From positions 1 through 64,000 of the forward strand of contig JADKIL010000004.1 in the NCBI GenBank assembly GCA_016721315.1: a stretch of 64,000 bases of DNA. The letters are read 5' to 3'. A program made the translations under genes and the position numbers. Source of the stretch: Candidatus Villigracilis vicinus (GTDB lineage Bacteria; Chloroflexota; Anaerolineae; Anaerolineales; Villigracilaceae). How positions within the stretch are numbered: the first letter of the stretch is position 1; each line of letters begins with the position of its first letter. Positions 27,601 to 35,708 of this stretch are shown piece by piece. Below the pieces are notes generated by a model. The model did no database searches. It was given only the letters and a program-made list of their open reading frames with translations, and was not told the origin of the DNA.

Positions 27601-29342
27601 TCCGCTTCCTTACGTTCAGTAATATCCTGCACGGTACCCATAACGCGGACAACTTTGCCGTCTTCGCCAAGGATCAACTGAGTGCGTTCCTGCACATGCC
27701 GAACCTGACCATCTGCAAGAACAATGCGATGATCGATACTGGCTAATTTTTTTTCCTCCAACATTTGGGCGCGGTGACGTAAAAAATCTTCCTTATCGTC
27801 CGGGTGAATAAAGCTCTCGAACGCTTCTATTGATAGAACAAAGTCGATCGGAGAAACGTTAAAGATTCGGTACACCTCATCGGACCAGGTCAACTTCTGT
27901 TCATCCAGGTTCCACTCCCAATGACCGAGATGCGACAATTGCTGGGCTTCAAGCAGCCGGTCATGGGTTTCTTTAAGTTCCCAATTCGCCTTTTTCCAGG
28001 CGGTCACATCACGGATCGAAACGATCACTCTGGAAAGGTCGTGGTGATGGTCAGGAGCGGCACAAAACTTTAGCTGGATGTCGATCAATTTACCATCCAC
28101 CGTCTTGTTGACACCTTCCCACTCAAACTCAGCTTGATCAGCGGTAAGAAAAACCAGTTCGTCTTCAAACCCGTGGATGGCTTCTCCATCAAGGTATCCC
28201 GCCAGATCTTTCAGCAAATCTTCTTTCTTCTGCGCCCTGAATAGTTCAACTGCCGCCTTGTTAACATCCAAGACTTTGATCAGAGCTGCACATGCTGCAA
28301 CCTCGTCAGGATGCTCCTTAAAATAGGTCTTGAAATCCGAAATGCCATTTTGGCGAAGAGCAGTCAACCTGGCTTTGACGGCGGAAAAATCCTGTTCCAG
28401 GAGAGCCAAAGGCGAATCCTCAAACAAGCCGCGATACCGAATTTCACTTTCACGCAGGGCTGTTGTGGCTGCTTCCTGCTCTGTCACGTCACGAACGTTC
28501 ATCACCAACCCGCGAACCGTTGGGTCATTGAACATACTTGTACCCAGGGCTTCCAACACACGCCAATTGCCATCTTTGTGAAGGATACGGACTTTGAGAG
28601 TTTCGCGCGCCTTGCCCGCCACCTGACCGCGATGCACAAAGGATTCGTTCACAACACGTAGGTCATCCGGGTGAATGGTTTCACGAAAATCACGCCCAAG
28701 CAATTCTTCCGGGCTATATCCCATGATATGGCTTGATGCCGGGCTGACGAATTTGAACAAGCCTTGTCCATCCACGATCACGACCATGTCTTTTGCATTG
28801 GCGATCATGGCATGGTATTGGGCTTCGCTTTGCTTGAGAGCTTCTTCCGCCTGTCTACGTTCTGTGACATCATCCATCACGGTCAACAAAAATCGGCGCT
28901 GTTCGATCTCAACATATTCTGCGGTAAAAATTCCATACCGCAGCTCTCCCGACCGGGTTTGCACCAGTACATTTTCATTCCGCAAATAGCCCTGCTGGCT
29001 CATCTTTCCCAACAGCACTGCACGCTGATCAGGGTCGACGAACAAATTCAACTCCGACGCTGTCTTGCCCACCACCTCTGCCCGGGTGAAACCCAGTGTT
29101 CGCAGGAAGGTTTCGTTCACCTCCGCATACTTTCCTGTTTGCGCATCTGTCAACGCCATTTGAGAAGGACTGGCTTGAAAAACCTTGGAAAAGAGAGCCT
29201 CTTCCTGCGATCTGGACTGCCTCTCGTCAAACACAAGGGGCACCCCGGTTGCCATTCCCAAGGCGGCTTCCAATTCTGCGATCCGGGTTTCGGCAGAGCG
29301 CAGTTCAACGAGTAGATCAGCTTTTTTAGGGTTGCTTTTCAT
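18612..29342 (-). CDS. Giant soluble PAS/GAF hybrid histidine kinase (3,576 residues)
   Basis: One uninterrupted 10.7-kb frame. After a short coiled coil (residues 1-45) my reading gives PAS 1-6 (about 45-800), GAF 1, PAS 7-11, GAF 2, PAS 12-15, GAF 3, a degenerate GAF-like part, GAF 4, PAS 16-18, then HisKA with His3201 in SHELRTPLNAVLG, the ATPase domain (LLSNAVKFTPTGG, DTGIGI, GTGLGL) and a C-terminal receiver (MDVMMPEMDG, final 140 residues). Most PAS repeats end in DITERK-type PAC motifs. No membrane segment or signal peptide is seen, so it is cytoplasmic. PAS and GAF domains bind haem, flavin, nucleotides or small ligands; which, if any, is bound here is unknown. The 3' end overlaps the next kinase gene by four bases. 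Such size is rare. Repeat collapse or expansion in assembly is possible but the frame is open throughout. Confidence 0.9.
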   Translation of the reverse strand: MKSNPKKADLLVELRSAETRIAELEAALGMATGVPLVFDERQSRSQEEALFSKVFQASPSQMALTDAQTGKYAEVNETFLRTLGFTRAEVVGKTASELNLFVDPDQRAVLLGKMSQQGYLRNENVLVQTRSGELRYGIFTAEYVEIEQRRFLLTVMDDVTERRQAEEALKQSEAQYHAMIANAKDMVVIVDGQGLFKFVSPASSHIMGYSPEELLGRDFRETIHPDDLRVVNESFVHRGQVAGKARETLKVRILHKDGNWRVLEALGTSMFNDPTVRGLVMNVRDVTEQEAATTALRESEIRYRGLFEDSPLALLEQDFSAVKARLTALRQNGISDFKTYFKEHPDEVAACAALIKVLDVNKAAVELFRAQKKEDLLKDLAGYLDGEAIHGFEDELVFLTADQAEFEWEGVNKTVDGKLIDIQLKFCAAPDHHHDLSRVIVSIRDVTAWKKANWELKETHDRLLEAQQLSHLGHWEWNLDEQKLTWSDEVYRIFNVSPIDFVLSIEAFESFIHPDDKEDFLRHRAQMLEEKKLASIDHRIVLADGQVRHVQERTQLILGEDGKVVRVMGTVQDITERKEAEEKLRKNEALLSEAQRLGHVGHWEWADGQLTGSDEFFRIFGLPVGDYHISLQDLGKALNPGMVEPMRILDRAIFEKRTDMNYEFSIPTLEGGKRWLHQYAKITYAETGRPQYMLGIIRDITDFKTAEETALRRNNLLQEVQQMASIQSWVLNTQTGTMTIGPGDDQIMEWQAGDYTQQDLLPMIHPEDLSWVLSAWSETTKNNKNLDLEYRILVNGKLKWIHVKTAYGIEESSSPYVIGFSQDITERKQAEELNAAQRNLARLVSDDAPISVIWKAALQSAIRIAGLDCGGIYYFNSDLRELELIEYTELSEKFVNAVRRIPENSLGMQELLAGKALYLSEAELTFRELDRDEGLHSLAIIPIQHQGELIGCINVASHKIDQIPDVSRLSLEALSSDIGNILIYRRADEALRLSEEKYRLLAENISDVIWILDLEEARFRYISPSILQLRGYSVEEVLAQPMMDSLMPDSAVYLAEVLPQRIEEFEQGISKTYMDELEQPCKDGSTVSTETTTRFTRHSTTGKLEVYGVSRDITKRKIMERQLRETLNKLEGAEEQAGFGSWYFDVSSGTGWWSKQMCRLFEWDPALGTPEISTYLAMIHPQDRDRLALAMDDMLHGRLPEQSDYRIITRSGIEKILSPFYHVVRDQAGNVLRFSGTVLDITERVRAEDEIQRMEKRYRSLIEHAPDGIVLVGLDGKFKYASQSASRIFGYSYDEITDLDPNVLTHPEDLTMVVTVLGDLIQNPKQTPTLQYRFLHKDGSWRWIESTFSNLMAEPAVEGIAINFHDITESKQAGDALKVSEENYRSLAETSDSAIAVLNRQGVILYANPISMRVWSDTNIVGRTLYDLFPREIADAYHAVVRRVIDEQLVDTNELEVEVRGQQMWFHVSMSPIKNGDGVVDTLLFNALDITERKLVEKDLRASEERLRIINEYVDDILWQVNPDFRFVYVSPAVERVLGYSSEESIKLYVTDILDEAGFQTMQAVVKARLTGVKDGNTPTEYLMKHKDGHWVDVEVLSSPVWGREQNLIGYVGITREITERKRAEMLVHAQHDLARAISKVNTIQEGLRICLETTLHLSGLDSGGFYKLSDTGELSLLYHTGLGEEFVKEVAYYSAGSSKLTSGISDQTRYYTAEHELFRNSIYEREGLTSALVLPVLYQGRMVGSLVLGSHHLAQIPKYSIQSLETLVTEVGNFIVYTEIQNALRESQVRSQAMLNAIPDLMFRLDRNGVFLDYKADTHELYAQELPSLVGLRNRDISPVEFADLIEEKIQVTLETGKVQTFEYQLSLPTQGQHDYEARMAPSGRDEVVAIVRDITERKTMERNIIQSNQRFTELAENVSDIFWVSEPGTRTNLYVSPAFSAIIGRDPVTVEQMPGGYLDIVLPEDQEAFSKGRETESSGFKTDMKYRIRRPDGSTRWIHDKGTPVFDENGKVVRVVGLASDITDQVEAERRLYESEMRFRQIAESIKEVFWMYDYAEQRIIYISPGFELIWGHSVNALYEDGRLYLIGIHSQDQQTVFTALEQQSNGEPTEIEYRVVRPDGSISYIHDRSFPVYDEEAGTLIRTAGIAIDVTERKRTDEALQDSEERLRLSLSAGKLGMYDLNVQTGHTIVNREYAEMLGYDPTMFVETNAAWMERLHPDDRERVSQIYADYLSGGLSEYRVEFRQKTKSGAWKWILSIGKLVAYDVDGKPLRLLGTHTDITRLKEAELELEKRASQMALINDVGRKIASILDIQGILDLSAGLVQESFGYHHVGMFTMSEDHTELVMRSRAGKYAQFFPEAHRVKLGKGVVGSIGESGTMLLVNQADTNSGAYINYFPEHIHTLSELGLPIKIAGEVVGVLDVQSPLPNAFTAEDIQVLQTLVDQVAIAMENARLYESVQKELVERRIVEKERQVLIHNLGERVKELTALHQAARLFQNLHLSEMELVKELARILPPAWQYPEITVARIYLGELNYATPGFVETPWMQIETFNLPNGETGKIEIAYLEERPVEAEGPFLLEERNLLETLSERLQSALLRRSIERDLQKRTEDLSNLLEAGYALTETLDPHKIYPIIYQYIAGAMPCDFLVLSSYDPKTELILCEYMHSSEGSQDVSGFPPIPLEPPGRGTQSRVIRSGESLLLPDYERVLNTANTTMYFDEKAEIYKEVSEDEERTRSAIIVPLKVNGLVAGAMQVFSVNLNAHTQDHLRFAEALALHVSAALSNARLFLELEERVRQRTAEVQDLYDNAPAGYHSLDVNGNFSLINQTELNWLGYTREEIIGKPITDFLSPTSLDTFREIFAAFKKEGSLSGLEMEFRRKNGSIFPVLINATAVKNDHGDYITSRSTVFDNTERKQIELALREREETYRALFESANDAIFMTHPNGHILRANPRCTDLLGLSSEEIIGKNAMDFIVPGQEIEASNQLNRLLTGESLPVYERKMLRKDGSTVEAEINLSLIRDENGQPKFIQSVVRDISARKIAENALRESEEQNRLLFEEAPEAVILFDQDGRVVRINHAFQTVSGLPGSQFIGHTVEEMDFLPKDIITNLTEVTLNALQNKDGFAELDFKLQHVSGELRDINTHVFALNLQGQQHYLASIHDITTSKRAEENLRLANAEMERALRLKDEFLANMSHELRTPLNAVLGITESLLEQISGPLNEKQQKYLQTVLESGQHLLELINDILDLAKISAGRIELDLTKVDVNTIAQSSLRMVRESAQKKRLNISLNVDETVKQVRADERRLKQILVNLLSNAVKFTPTGGQIGLDITADPKADTLRFIVWDTGIGIHQKDLHLLFQPFVQLDAGLARGSQGTGLGLVLVSQMARLHGGNITVESEPQKGSRFIVSIPWLKAGGTAPLKIIGALPRSDAPSMQVLLPNTGGNKTILVVDDTDSVTQLIHDYLKLHGYQVVTARDGFEGLARAGEVHPDLILMDVMMPEMDGLETTRLIRSQLGMKDVPIVAMTALAMAGDRERCLEAGMNEYLSKPVKLGDLLHTIETQLTLAKRGKQ

Positions 29343-29381
29343 AAGACATATCCGTTCTTGAAGAAGTCCATATTGAATAGT

Positions 29382-32300
29382 TCAAGAGGCGTTTCGATTT
29401 TCTCTTAATAAGGTTTCAATTTTCGCTGCCAGGTCGGCTAATTTCAACGGTTTACTAATATAATCATTTGCGCCCGCCTCAAGGCAGCGCTCGCGGTCAC
29501 CCGTCATCGAAAGCGCCGTGATGGCAATGATCGGGATCGTAGCAATGGCTGGAACAGGGTGTTTCCGGATGCGCTGAATGGTTTCAAGACCATCCATGCC
29601 AGGCATTTGAATATCTACCAAAAAAATATCGGGTTGAACTCCATCAACCTTCTCAAGCAGAGCAAGCCCGCTGGTTACTTTTTCAACATTGTATTGCTTG
29701 GCATCCAGGAATTCCGAAACCATCTCCAGTAGTGTCTCGTTATCATCCGCAACCAACACGGTCGGGCGGGCAGCTCGGTTGGCGACCTGCATAACAGCGG
29801 ACGAAGTGCCCGGTACAAAGTTTGAGGTTGAAGCGGGGCGTTCCGAATCCATGCTTGGCATCCAAGGCAGGGTCACTATAAAGCGGCTGCCTTCGCCAAA
29901 GATACTTTCCATTTCCACGGTACCGTTGTGAAGTTCGACCAGACGCTGAACAAGTGAAAGCCCCAACCCGGTCCCGGCATATTGACGTGCAAGACTGCTA
30001 TCGATCTGAACGAATGGTTTGAAGAGTTTCCCCATATCTTCCGGTTTGATGCCAATGCCTTTGTCCCACACGACGAACTGCACTTTACCCTCATCTTTTA
30101 AAAGGTTAATTTCCAAACCAAGTTCGCCGCCATCTGGCGTGAACTTGATCGCATTGCCAAGCAAATTCACCAGGATCTGCTTCATGCGGCGTCCATCCAC
30201 ATTCAACGCGATAGACTCAGTCGCCATGGTGTAATGGACTCGCTGGCGCTTCTTATTTGCCATTCCTTTAGTGAGTTGCAAGCTCGCCTGGCAAATATCT
30301 GCCAATGAAACCGGCTCGATATTTAATTCAAGTTGAGCCGCTTCGATCTTGGAAAGATCAAGAATGTCATTGATCAGGTCGAGCAAGTGACGTCCGCTGT
30401 CTTCAATGGATCTAATAGTCTTTTTCTGTTTCTCGTTCAATTCTCCGTAAATATTCAATTGCAGGGTTTCTGAAAGCCCGAGGATGCCTGCCAGCGGCGT
30501 GCGCAATTCATGGCTCATGCTGGCGAGGAATTCATCTTTTAGCCGTGCAGCTTTCTCCAGCGATTGATTGGCAAGACTGAGCTCATCACGATTACGGCGT
30601 AATTCATCCTCCGCCTTTTGCGTTCGGTAATATCACGCACAACACTCTGAACCATGATGATCTTGCCAGAAGAATCGCGCACCGGCGAGAGGTTAACCTC
30701 GACATTTATTTTATGCCCGTCTTTGGTGCGAAAGACCCGTTCATACAATGGGACGCGCTCACCGCGCAGGACTGCGGCAAAGCGCTGGTCGGCATCTGCA
30801 CGTTCATCTTCGTCTGCAGTTAGTGGGTTATTGCTCCTCCGCCCCAACTCTTCATATTCTTCAGGGGTATACCCGACCATGTCCAACGCACGTTGATTGG
30901 CGCGCAGTTCTTCCCTTTCAGGCGAAAGCATGAAGATGCCGTCGTTGGAATTCTCGAACAAGGCGCGGTAGGTTTCTTCGCTCTGGCGCATGGCTTGCTC
31001 AATGGCTTTTCGCCCGGTATTATCGAACACGGCGCTGCGGGTCATGACAAAGTTGCCATCTTCATCATAAACCCCTGTGGCACTGATCAAGACCGGGATC
31101 AGGCTGCCGTCCTTGCGGATCATATCCACATCAACATCTCGTATCCAACCTGATTGCAAAAATTCAGGAAATGCTTGTTGAAACTCAGCACTGCCTTCTG
31201 CTGCCAAAAACTCTACGATCGAATGCCCAACGAATTCTTCTCGGGTATATCCAAGCCAATCCAAATGGGTCTTATTTGCCCGCACGATCATGCCGTGCGC
31301 ATCAATTGAGTGGTACCCGATGGGGGCATTGTCATACAGGTCTTGCACTTCAGCTGTACGTTGTTGTACCCGCTCTTCAAGAGAGCGGTTTAACTCTACC
31401 AATTCGGTTTGAGCTTTCTTGAGCGCTGTGATCTCGATCCCCATGCATTGGACTTCAATAGGCTGGTTATTTTCGTCTGCCAGCCCGACAAATTCCCACA
31501 TGGTAGTACGAACGCCGCCATCACGTGCAGGCTTGTCCAATTCCACGGTGAAGACCTGCCCCGGATAGGCAAGACATTTTTGTACCACATCGAATGTACG
31601 GGGATGGTGATATTCGCAGATCGCCTCCATGGGAGTGGCATCTTTTATTTCTTTGTTATCGTGCAGCCAACCGAATTCCTGAAGGTATTTATTATTCCAA
31701 TATGTGAATTTCCCATTCATATCAGTACGGATGACAAAGTGTGTCTGCGAATCGACCAGGGAACGCAGTTTCATTTCGCTGGCTCGGATCGCGATCTCCG
31801 CCAGTTTGCGCTCGGTGACATCCGCTGCAATGCCTGTGGTGCGGATGAGGGCGCCCTGTTGGTCAAAGATGGGGAAGGAACGGTCATGGATCCAGCGAAC
31901 AGACCCATCCGGACGGATGATGCGGTATTCCATATCCGTCTTTTCGCCTTTCGATTGCCGTTCCAACCCACCAAATATGACGCTGCGGTCTTCCGGGTGA
32001 ATGGCTTCGATGTAGTAGCTATTATCTTGCAAAGTCTCTGCGACCGAATATCCCCAAATGGCTTCGTACGCCGGGTTCAGGTAAATGATACGCCCCAGTT
32101 GGTTGTCGAACATCCAGAACACTTCAAGGCTTTTTTCTGCCATTTGAGTGAAACGGTCATTGCTGGCCTTTAACGCCTGCTCCGCCAGTTTACGTTCGGT
32201 AATATCGATATACGAAGCCTGTGTGCCAATGGCATTTCCATCCGAATCCATGATCGAGCTTGCCTTAAGCAGGGTAAATACGATCCTGCCATCACTGGCA

Positions 32301-33001
32301 ATCAACTCCCTTTCCTCGGATAGGGGAATGCCGTTCAATGCCTGGGCGTATCCTCTAACAAATTGCTCGCGTGACGCGGGTGAATAGAAATCGATCAATT
32401 CACGCCCGATCACCTGAGTTCTTTTATATCCGAGGGTGGAAAGAAACACTTGATTGCAATCCGTAATGATCGCTCTATCTGTATTTTTTTGGGTCACCAA
32501 ATTCATAACCGGCGCTTCTTCGAACAAGGTACGATAACGCTGTTCTGCCATCTTGCTGGTTTCTTCGGCAATTTTACGTTCGGTAATATCCACCCCAACT
32601 GACTGAAACTCCAATAGTTTGCCTTCTTTATCGAACAAGGGGATATCGATCCACTGAAAGTGACTTAATCGCCCATCTTCAACAGTCACCGGATGTTCAT
32701 AGGTTACTTTATGTGGATTCGCCGCCACTTCACGGTAATAAGCCGCTGTGCCTTCGCGCGTCTCATCGGGTAAAAAATCCAGCCACTTCTTTCCATGTGG
32801 ATCATCTTTTACCCCGAAGATCACTTTATATTTTTCATTAGCAAAGGTCAAGGTGGTATCTGGCAGCCAGCGGCATAAACTAACATCCAAGGTTTCAACC
32901 AAAGTGCGGTAATGGGCTTCGCTGCGTTCCAGTTCTGCAATGCGCTTACGCGCAGCGACCAATTCTTCGGCTAAAACGGTTTTAGGAGTCTCTTTATCCA
33001 T
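29382..33001 (-). pseudogene. Multi-PAS hybrid histidine kinase, frame broken by one base
   Basis: The first part (33001 to about 30617) encodes six PAS domains, each ending in ITERK-like motifs. The second (about 30617 to 29382) continues with AEDELRRNRDELSLANQSLE, then HisKA (SHELRTPLAGILGLSETL), ATPase (LLGNAIKFTPDGG, DKGIGI, GTGLGLSLV) and a C-terminal receiver (DIQMPGMDG). The two are joined by adding one A to the run of four A in the codons for ERKK (plus-strand T run 30616-30619). The restored protein has about 1,206 residues and no membrane segment. Its PAS 3, 5 and 6 and its kinase core are closely related to parts of the giant kinase downstream, so the two share a duplication history. 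It is the first gene of the minus-strand signalling operon; the giant gene begins 39 bases after its stop. Confidence 0.85.
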
Positions 33002-33236
33002 GGGCTTCCTTAATTACATGAAAATCCGAATTTTCACCAATTTTCGCATATTGTCGCAAAGCGGCACATAGGGGAATTCCCTACCCAAAAATTACAAACT
33101 ATATCCATTCAAATAAAAGAATTTTTCGAGCATTAATATAGATGTATTTCATCAAAATAATGCTTAATAGTACGTCTAAACAACCCAGGAACAAAATGAA
33201 ATAATGTTGTCAACGCTCTGAACACAGAGGTTCAAC

Positions 33237-34742
33237 ATGCATTATCTTATTAGTTCAAAACTCGTTTTAAAGATACTACTGCCACTCATGACCAGCGCCG
33301 CATTAGTATCACAAGTACTCACCCATACACCGGATACGTTTGTCACCCCCGAAAATCCAACCCCAACCGACAAAGCTGCGCCTCCATCCACGCCCACAAC
33401 TGCCGCAACCGGCTCTAATATCTCAACTTCTGAAAAAATTTCAGTTGAACTCCCGGTACAAAACCCGGTATACGCATTCGCAAACCCGGCAGGCTGTCTG
33501 TTAACCCACCCCAACCTCTCCCCTGCAGAAATGCTCGCCAAGGTGCAAAGCGCCATTGGTTCCGAGTTTGACTTAGCCGAACGCCGACAAATGTATATTT
33601 GGAACGGCGAACAGGGCAGCATGCTCAACGTTATCAATGACCCGTTCGTATATGAATTTTCCTTCCACGAATTCCAGCACCCGTTAACCTACCGCGGCGA
33701 TAAAGTCGCCACGATCTTCTTGAGTCAGGGCTTTGTGGTCTGGTTCCGCGAGTATGGAAAAGACTTTCGCCTTTTGGCAATTCCAATGGTGGATGGTGTA
33801 CTGGAATCCCCTTGGGCAGCTTATGTCACTGCTTACTGGCAAAAAGACGCCATCCCAAACGATGAGAAGATCTACCCGGTGATGAAAAAGCTACCCTGCC
33901 ATTGGGTGATTGATGCCGGGTATGTCAGCAATGAAACCATCTCCACCATGTTTAACCTCGACTGGCATATCCCCGATTACATGGCTGCTGGGCATCAATA
34001 TCTGGCAGGGACATGCAAAGAAGCAAACCAGATCTCAAGAGAAAAGATCGGCTACTGGGATGCAAGCTCCATGTGCGGTCCGCTTGCTTGGACGATTTTG
34101 CACGACACCAATAGTTTCCCATACCGCATTGGCAGCTGGTCAAAAGATGCAAGTGCGTTCACCGGGGTCAACCCGCGCTGGGACGGGCAGCCTTGGAGCA
34201 CCTTCGACCCGGAAACCTTTACCCGCTTCAGCACTAACGAACCTATTGCAAGCTACGATTTTGAAAAAAACGGCAACCTGTATCCCGGTGATATTATTTA
34301 TTCTTTTTCCACGTTGTATCAAACGGAAGGATTCTTCGATCACATTCTGTTGGTTGCGAGCGTAAACAAAAATAATACACGTATGGCAGTCTCCAACATG
34401 GTGCGTAATTATCCGTACGAAGATTGCTCCATCGAAGAAGTTGCCTTATATACCCCAGGTGACCTGACCACAGGAGCTTTCAATTACGAGTGGAATGGAC
34501 ACGGCTTCGGCAAGACAGGTACTACCGGCTTCGACGTGCTTCGTTGGAATTGGACCACATATCACAACAACAACCAACCCATGCAATACACCATCCGCTG
34601 GGGCGAAACCATCGAAACCATTGCGTTCGATTGGAAGATCTCACCGGAATCTCTACTAGCAGCCAATCAACTGACAGCCGACGCCCAACTCACACCGGGA
34701 CAAGTCATCACTCTGCCAGCCTATGCCGAAACCATGCCCTGA
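33237..34742 (+). CDS. Secreted cysteine-peptidase-like protein with C-terminal LysM
   Basis: A 501-residue protein with a signal-like N-terminus (LKILLPLMTSAALVSQVL) and a Thr/Pro-rich linker up to about residue 75. The central part has a likely papain-like pair: Cys280 in SSMCGPLAWTI and His369 in FFDHILLVASV, preceded by GDIIYSFS, the order and spacing known from NlpC/P60 and CHAP-type cell-wall peptidases. Residues 451-497 form a LysM peptidoglycan-binding domain (YTIRWGETIETIAFDWKISP, ending TPGQVITLP). A cell-wall or surface hydrolase role is likely. The family of residues 80-270 is not recognised. Confidence 0.65.
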   Translation: MHYLISSKLVLKILLPLMTSAALVSQVLTHTPDTFVTPENPTPTDKAAPPSTPTTAATGSNISTSEKISVELPVQNPVYAFANPAGCLLTHPNLSPAEMLAKVQSAIGSEFDLAERRQMYIWNGEQGSMLNVINDPFVYEFSFHEFQHPLTYRGDKVATIFLSQGFVVWFREYGKDFRLLAIPMVDGVLESPWAAYVTAYWQKDAIPNDEKIYPVMKKLPCHWVIDAGYVSNETISTMFNLDWHIPDYMAAGHQYLAGTCKEANQISREKIGYWDASSMCGPLAWTILHDTNSFPYRIGSWSKDASAFTGVNPRWDGQPWSTFDPETFTRFSTNEPIASYDFEKNGNLYPGDIIYSFSTLYQTEGFFDHILLVASVNKNNTRMAVSNMVRNYPYEDCSIEEVALYTPGDLTTGAFNYEWNGHGFGKTGTTGFDVLRWNWTTYHNNNQPMQYTIRWGETIETIAFDWKISPESLLAANQLTADAQLTPGQVITLPAYAETMP

Positions 34743-34762
34743 TCATGATAAGCCCCGGCAAA

Positions 34763-34796
34763 AAAGAGGTCGCCTTGAATTCAAGACGACCTCTTT
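34763..34796. terminator. Bidirectional terminator between convergent genes
   Basis: Stem AAAGAGGTCG / CGACCTCTTT with a 14-base centre that itself contains TTGAATTCAA. A-rich sequence before and T-rich after it let it serve both the LysM gene and the minus-strand MOSC gene. Confidence 0.8.
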
Positions 34797-34820
34797 CGTA
34801 ATTTATTCTTCTTCGACCGC

Positions 34821-35468
34821 TTATCCTGTTCTCTTCAACTCAGCCAGATCTTTTTCAAAATCTTCTCTTGCACGGATTGCAACCGGAGCATTGAGCAACT
34901 TTCGGAGGGTCTCTTCATTTTTATTACTCTCGTAATAATCTCGATACATTTCGACAAGCGAAACCGTTTCGCCTGAATATTTCTCTACCCAAACCTCTTC
35001 CCCTACCGCCAATCTCCCTTCACGTATCACACGGACATATAAGCCAGGGCGCTCAGCAGCCCGGAACTTCTTCACCCATTGCGGGTCGCCCATACGCGTA
35101 GCGAACGTGGAGCAAGGAATGCGCGGCGCGGTCGCTTGCAGGGTCACTTCACCAATATGAAGGAAGTCGCCAATGTTGAAAAACGCGCTTTCCAGTTCAC
35201 TAATGGTCAGGTTTTCTCCAAACATGCCGGGAGGCATGTCTCTGCCAATTTCTTTTGCCCACCACTGATAATCCGCCTCGCCATAGACGTAGAGCGCCTG
35301 ATCCGGTCCACCGTGATGTTTGGGGCTGCCGATGAAATCATCAGCGATACCAAGCGAGGTGATCTGCACGGAACCCTGCAATGCGGTCTTATAGATACCG
35401 GTAATTTCCGTTCTGCCTTTGTTGATCTGAGTCTGCTGCTTGCCTGCATTGATACTGATAATTTTCAT
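34821..35468 (-). CDS. MOSC-domain protein, YiiM-like
   Basis: A 215-residue protein of the MOSC family, YiiM branch: residues 1-165 are the MOSC beta-barrel with HHGGPDQALYVY (51-62), PPGMFGENLT (79-88) and the conserved Cys119 in RIPCSTFATRMG; residues 165-215 are the 3-alpha domain that follows in YiiM. YiiM-type proteins bind molybdenum cofactor and reduce N-hydroxylated bases such as 6-hydroxylaminopurine. The gene stands alone. Confidence 0.85.
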   Translation of the reverse strand: MKIISINAGKQQTQINKGRTEITGIYKTALQGSVQITSLGIADDFIGSPKHHGGPDQALYVYGEADYQWWAKEIGRDMPPGMFGENLTISELESAFFNIGDFLHIGEVTLQATAPRIPCSTFATRMGDPQWVKKFRAAERPGLYVRVIREGRLAVGEEVWVEKYSGETVSLVEMYRDYYESNKNEETLRKLLNAPVAIRAREDFEKDLAELKRTG

Positions 35469-35564
35469 GGTTAATCCTCTTAAATAAATGTCGCGCTGAA
35501 TGGGTGGATTTTATCTCACCTTTTCAGCGCGACAAGCTTCTATAGATTCGTCTGTTAGAACCTG

Positions 35565-35702
35565 TCTCAAAAATACCGTGTCACCCTGAGGGAGCGTTCT
35601 TCGCGACCGAAGGGTCTCTTATTGGGGCGTAGAGATCCTCACCAGCACTGCATCCGCATCGCGGTGCATGTGTCGCTATTGCTCAGGATGACATTTTTGA
35701 GA
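35565..35702. repeat. Dispersed imperfect palindrome, TGTCACCCTGAG type
   Basis: Outer arms TCTCAAAAAT and ATTTTTGAGA are perfect; next come TGTCACCCTGAG and CTCAGGATGACA. The inner part contains GGAGCGTTCTTCGCGACCGA, which is also found in reverse in 3411-3491. It lies after the stop of the ABC-2 permease gene and before MOSC. Confidence 0.7.
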
Positions 35703-35708
35703 TAACTG

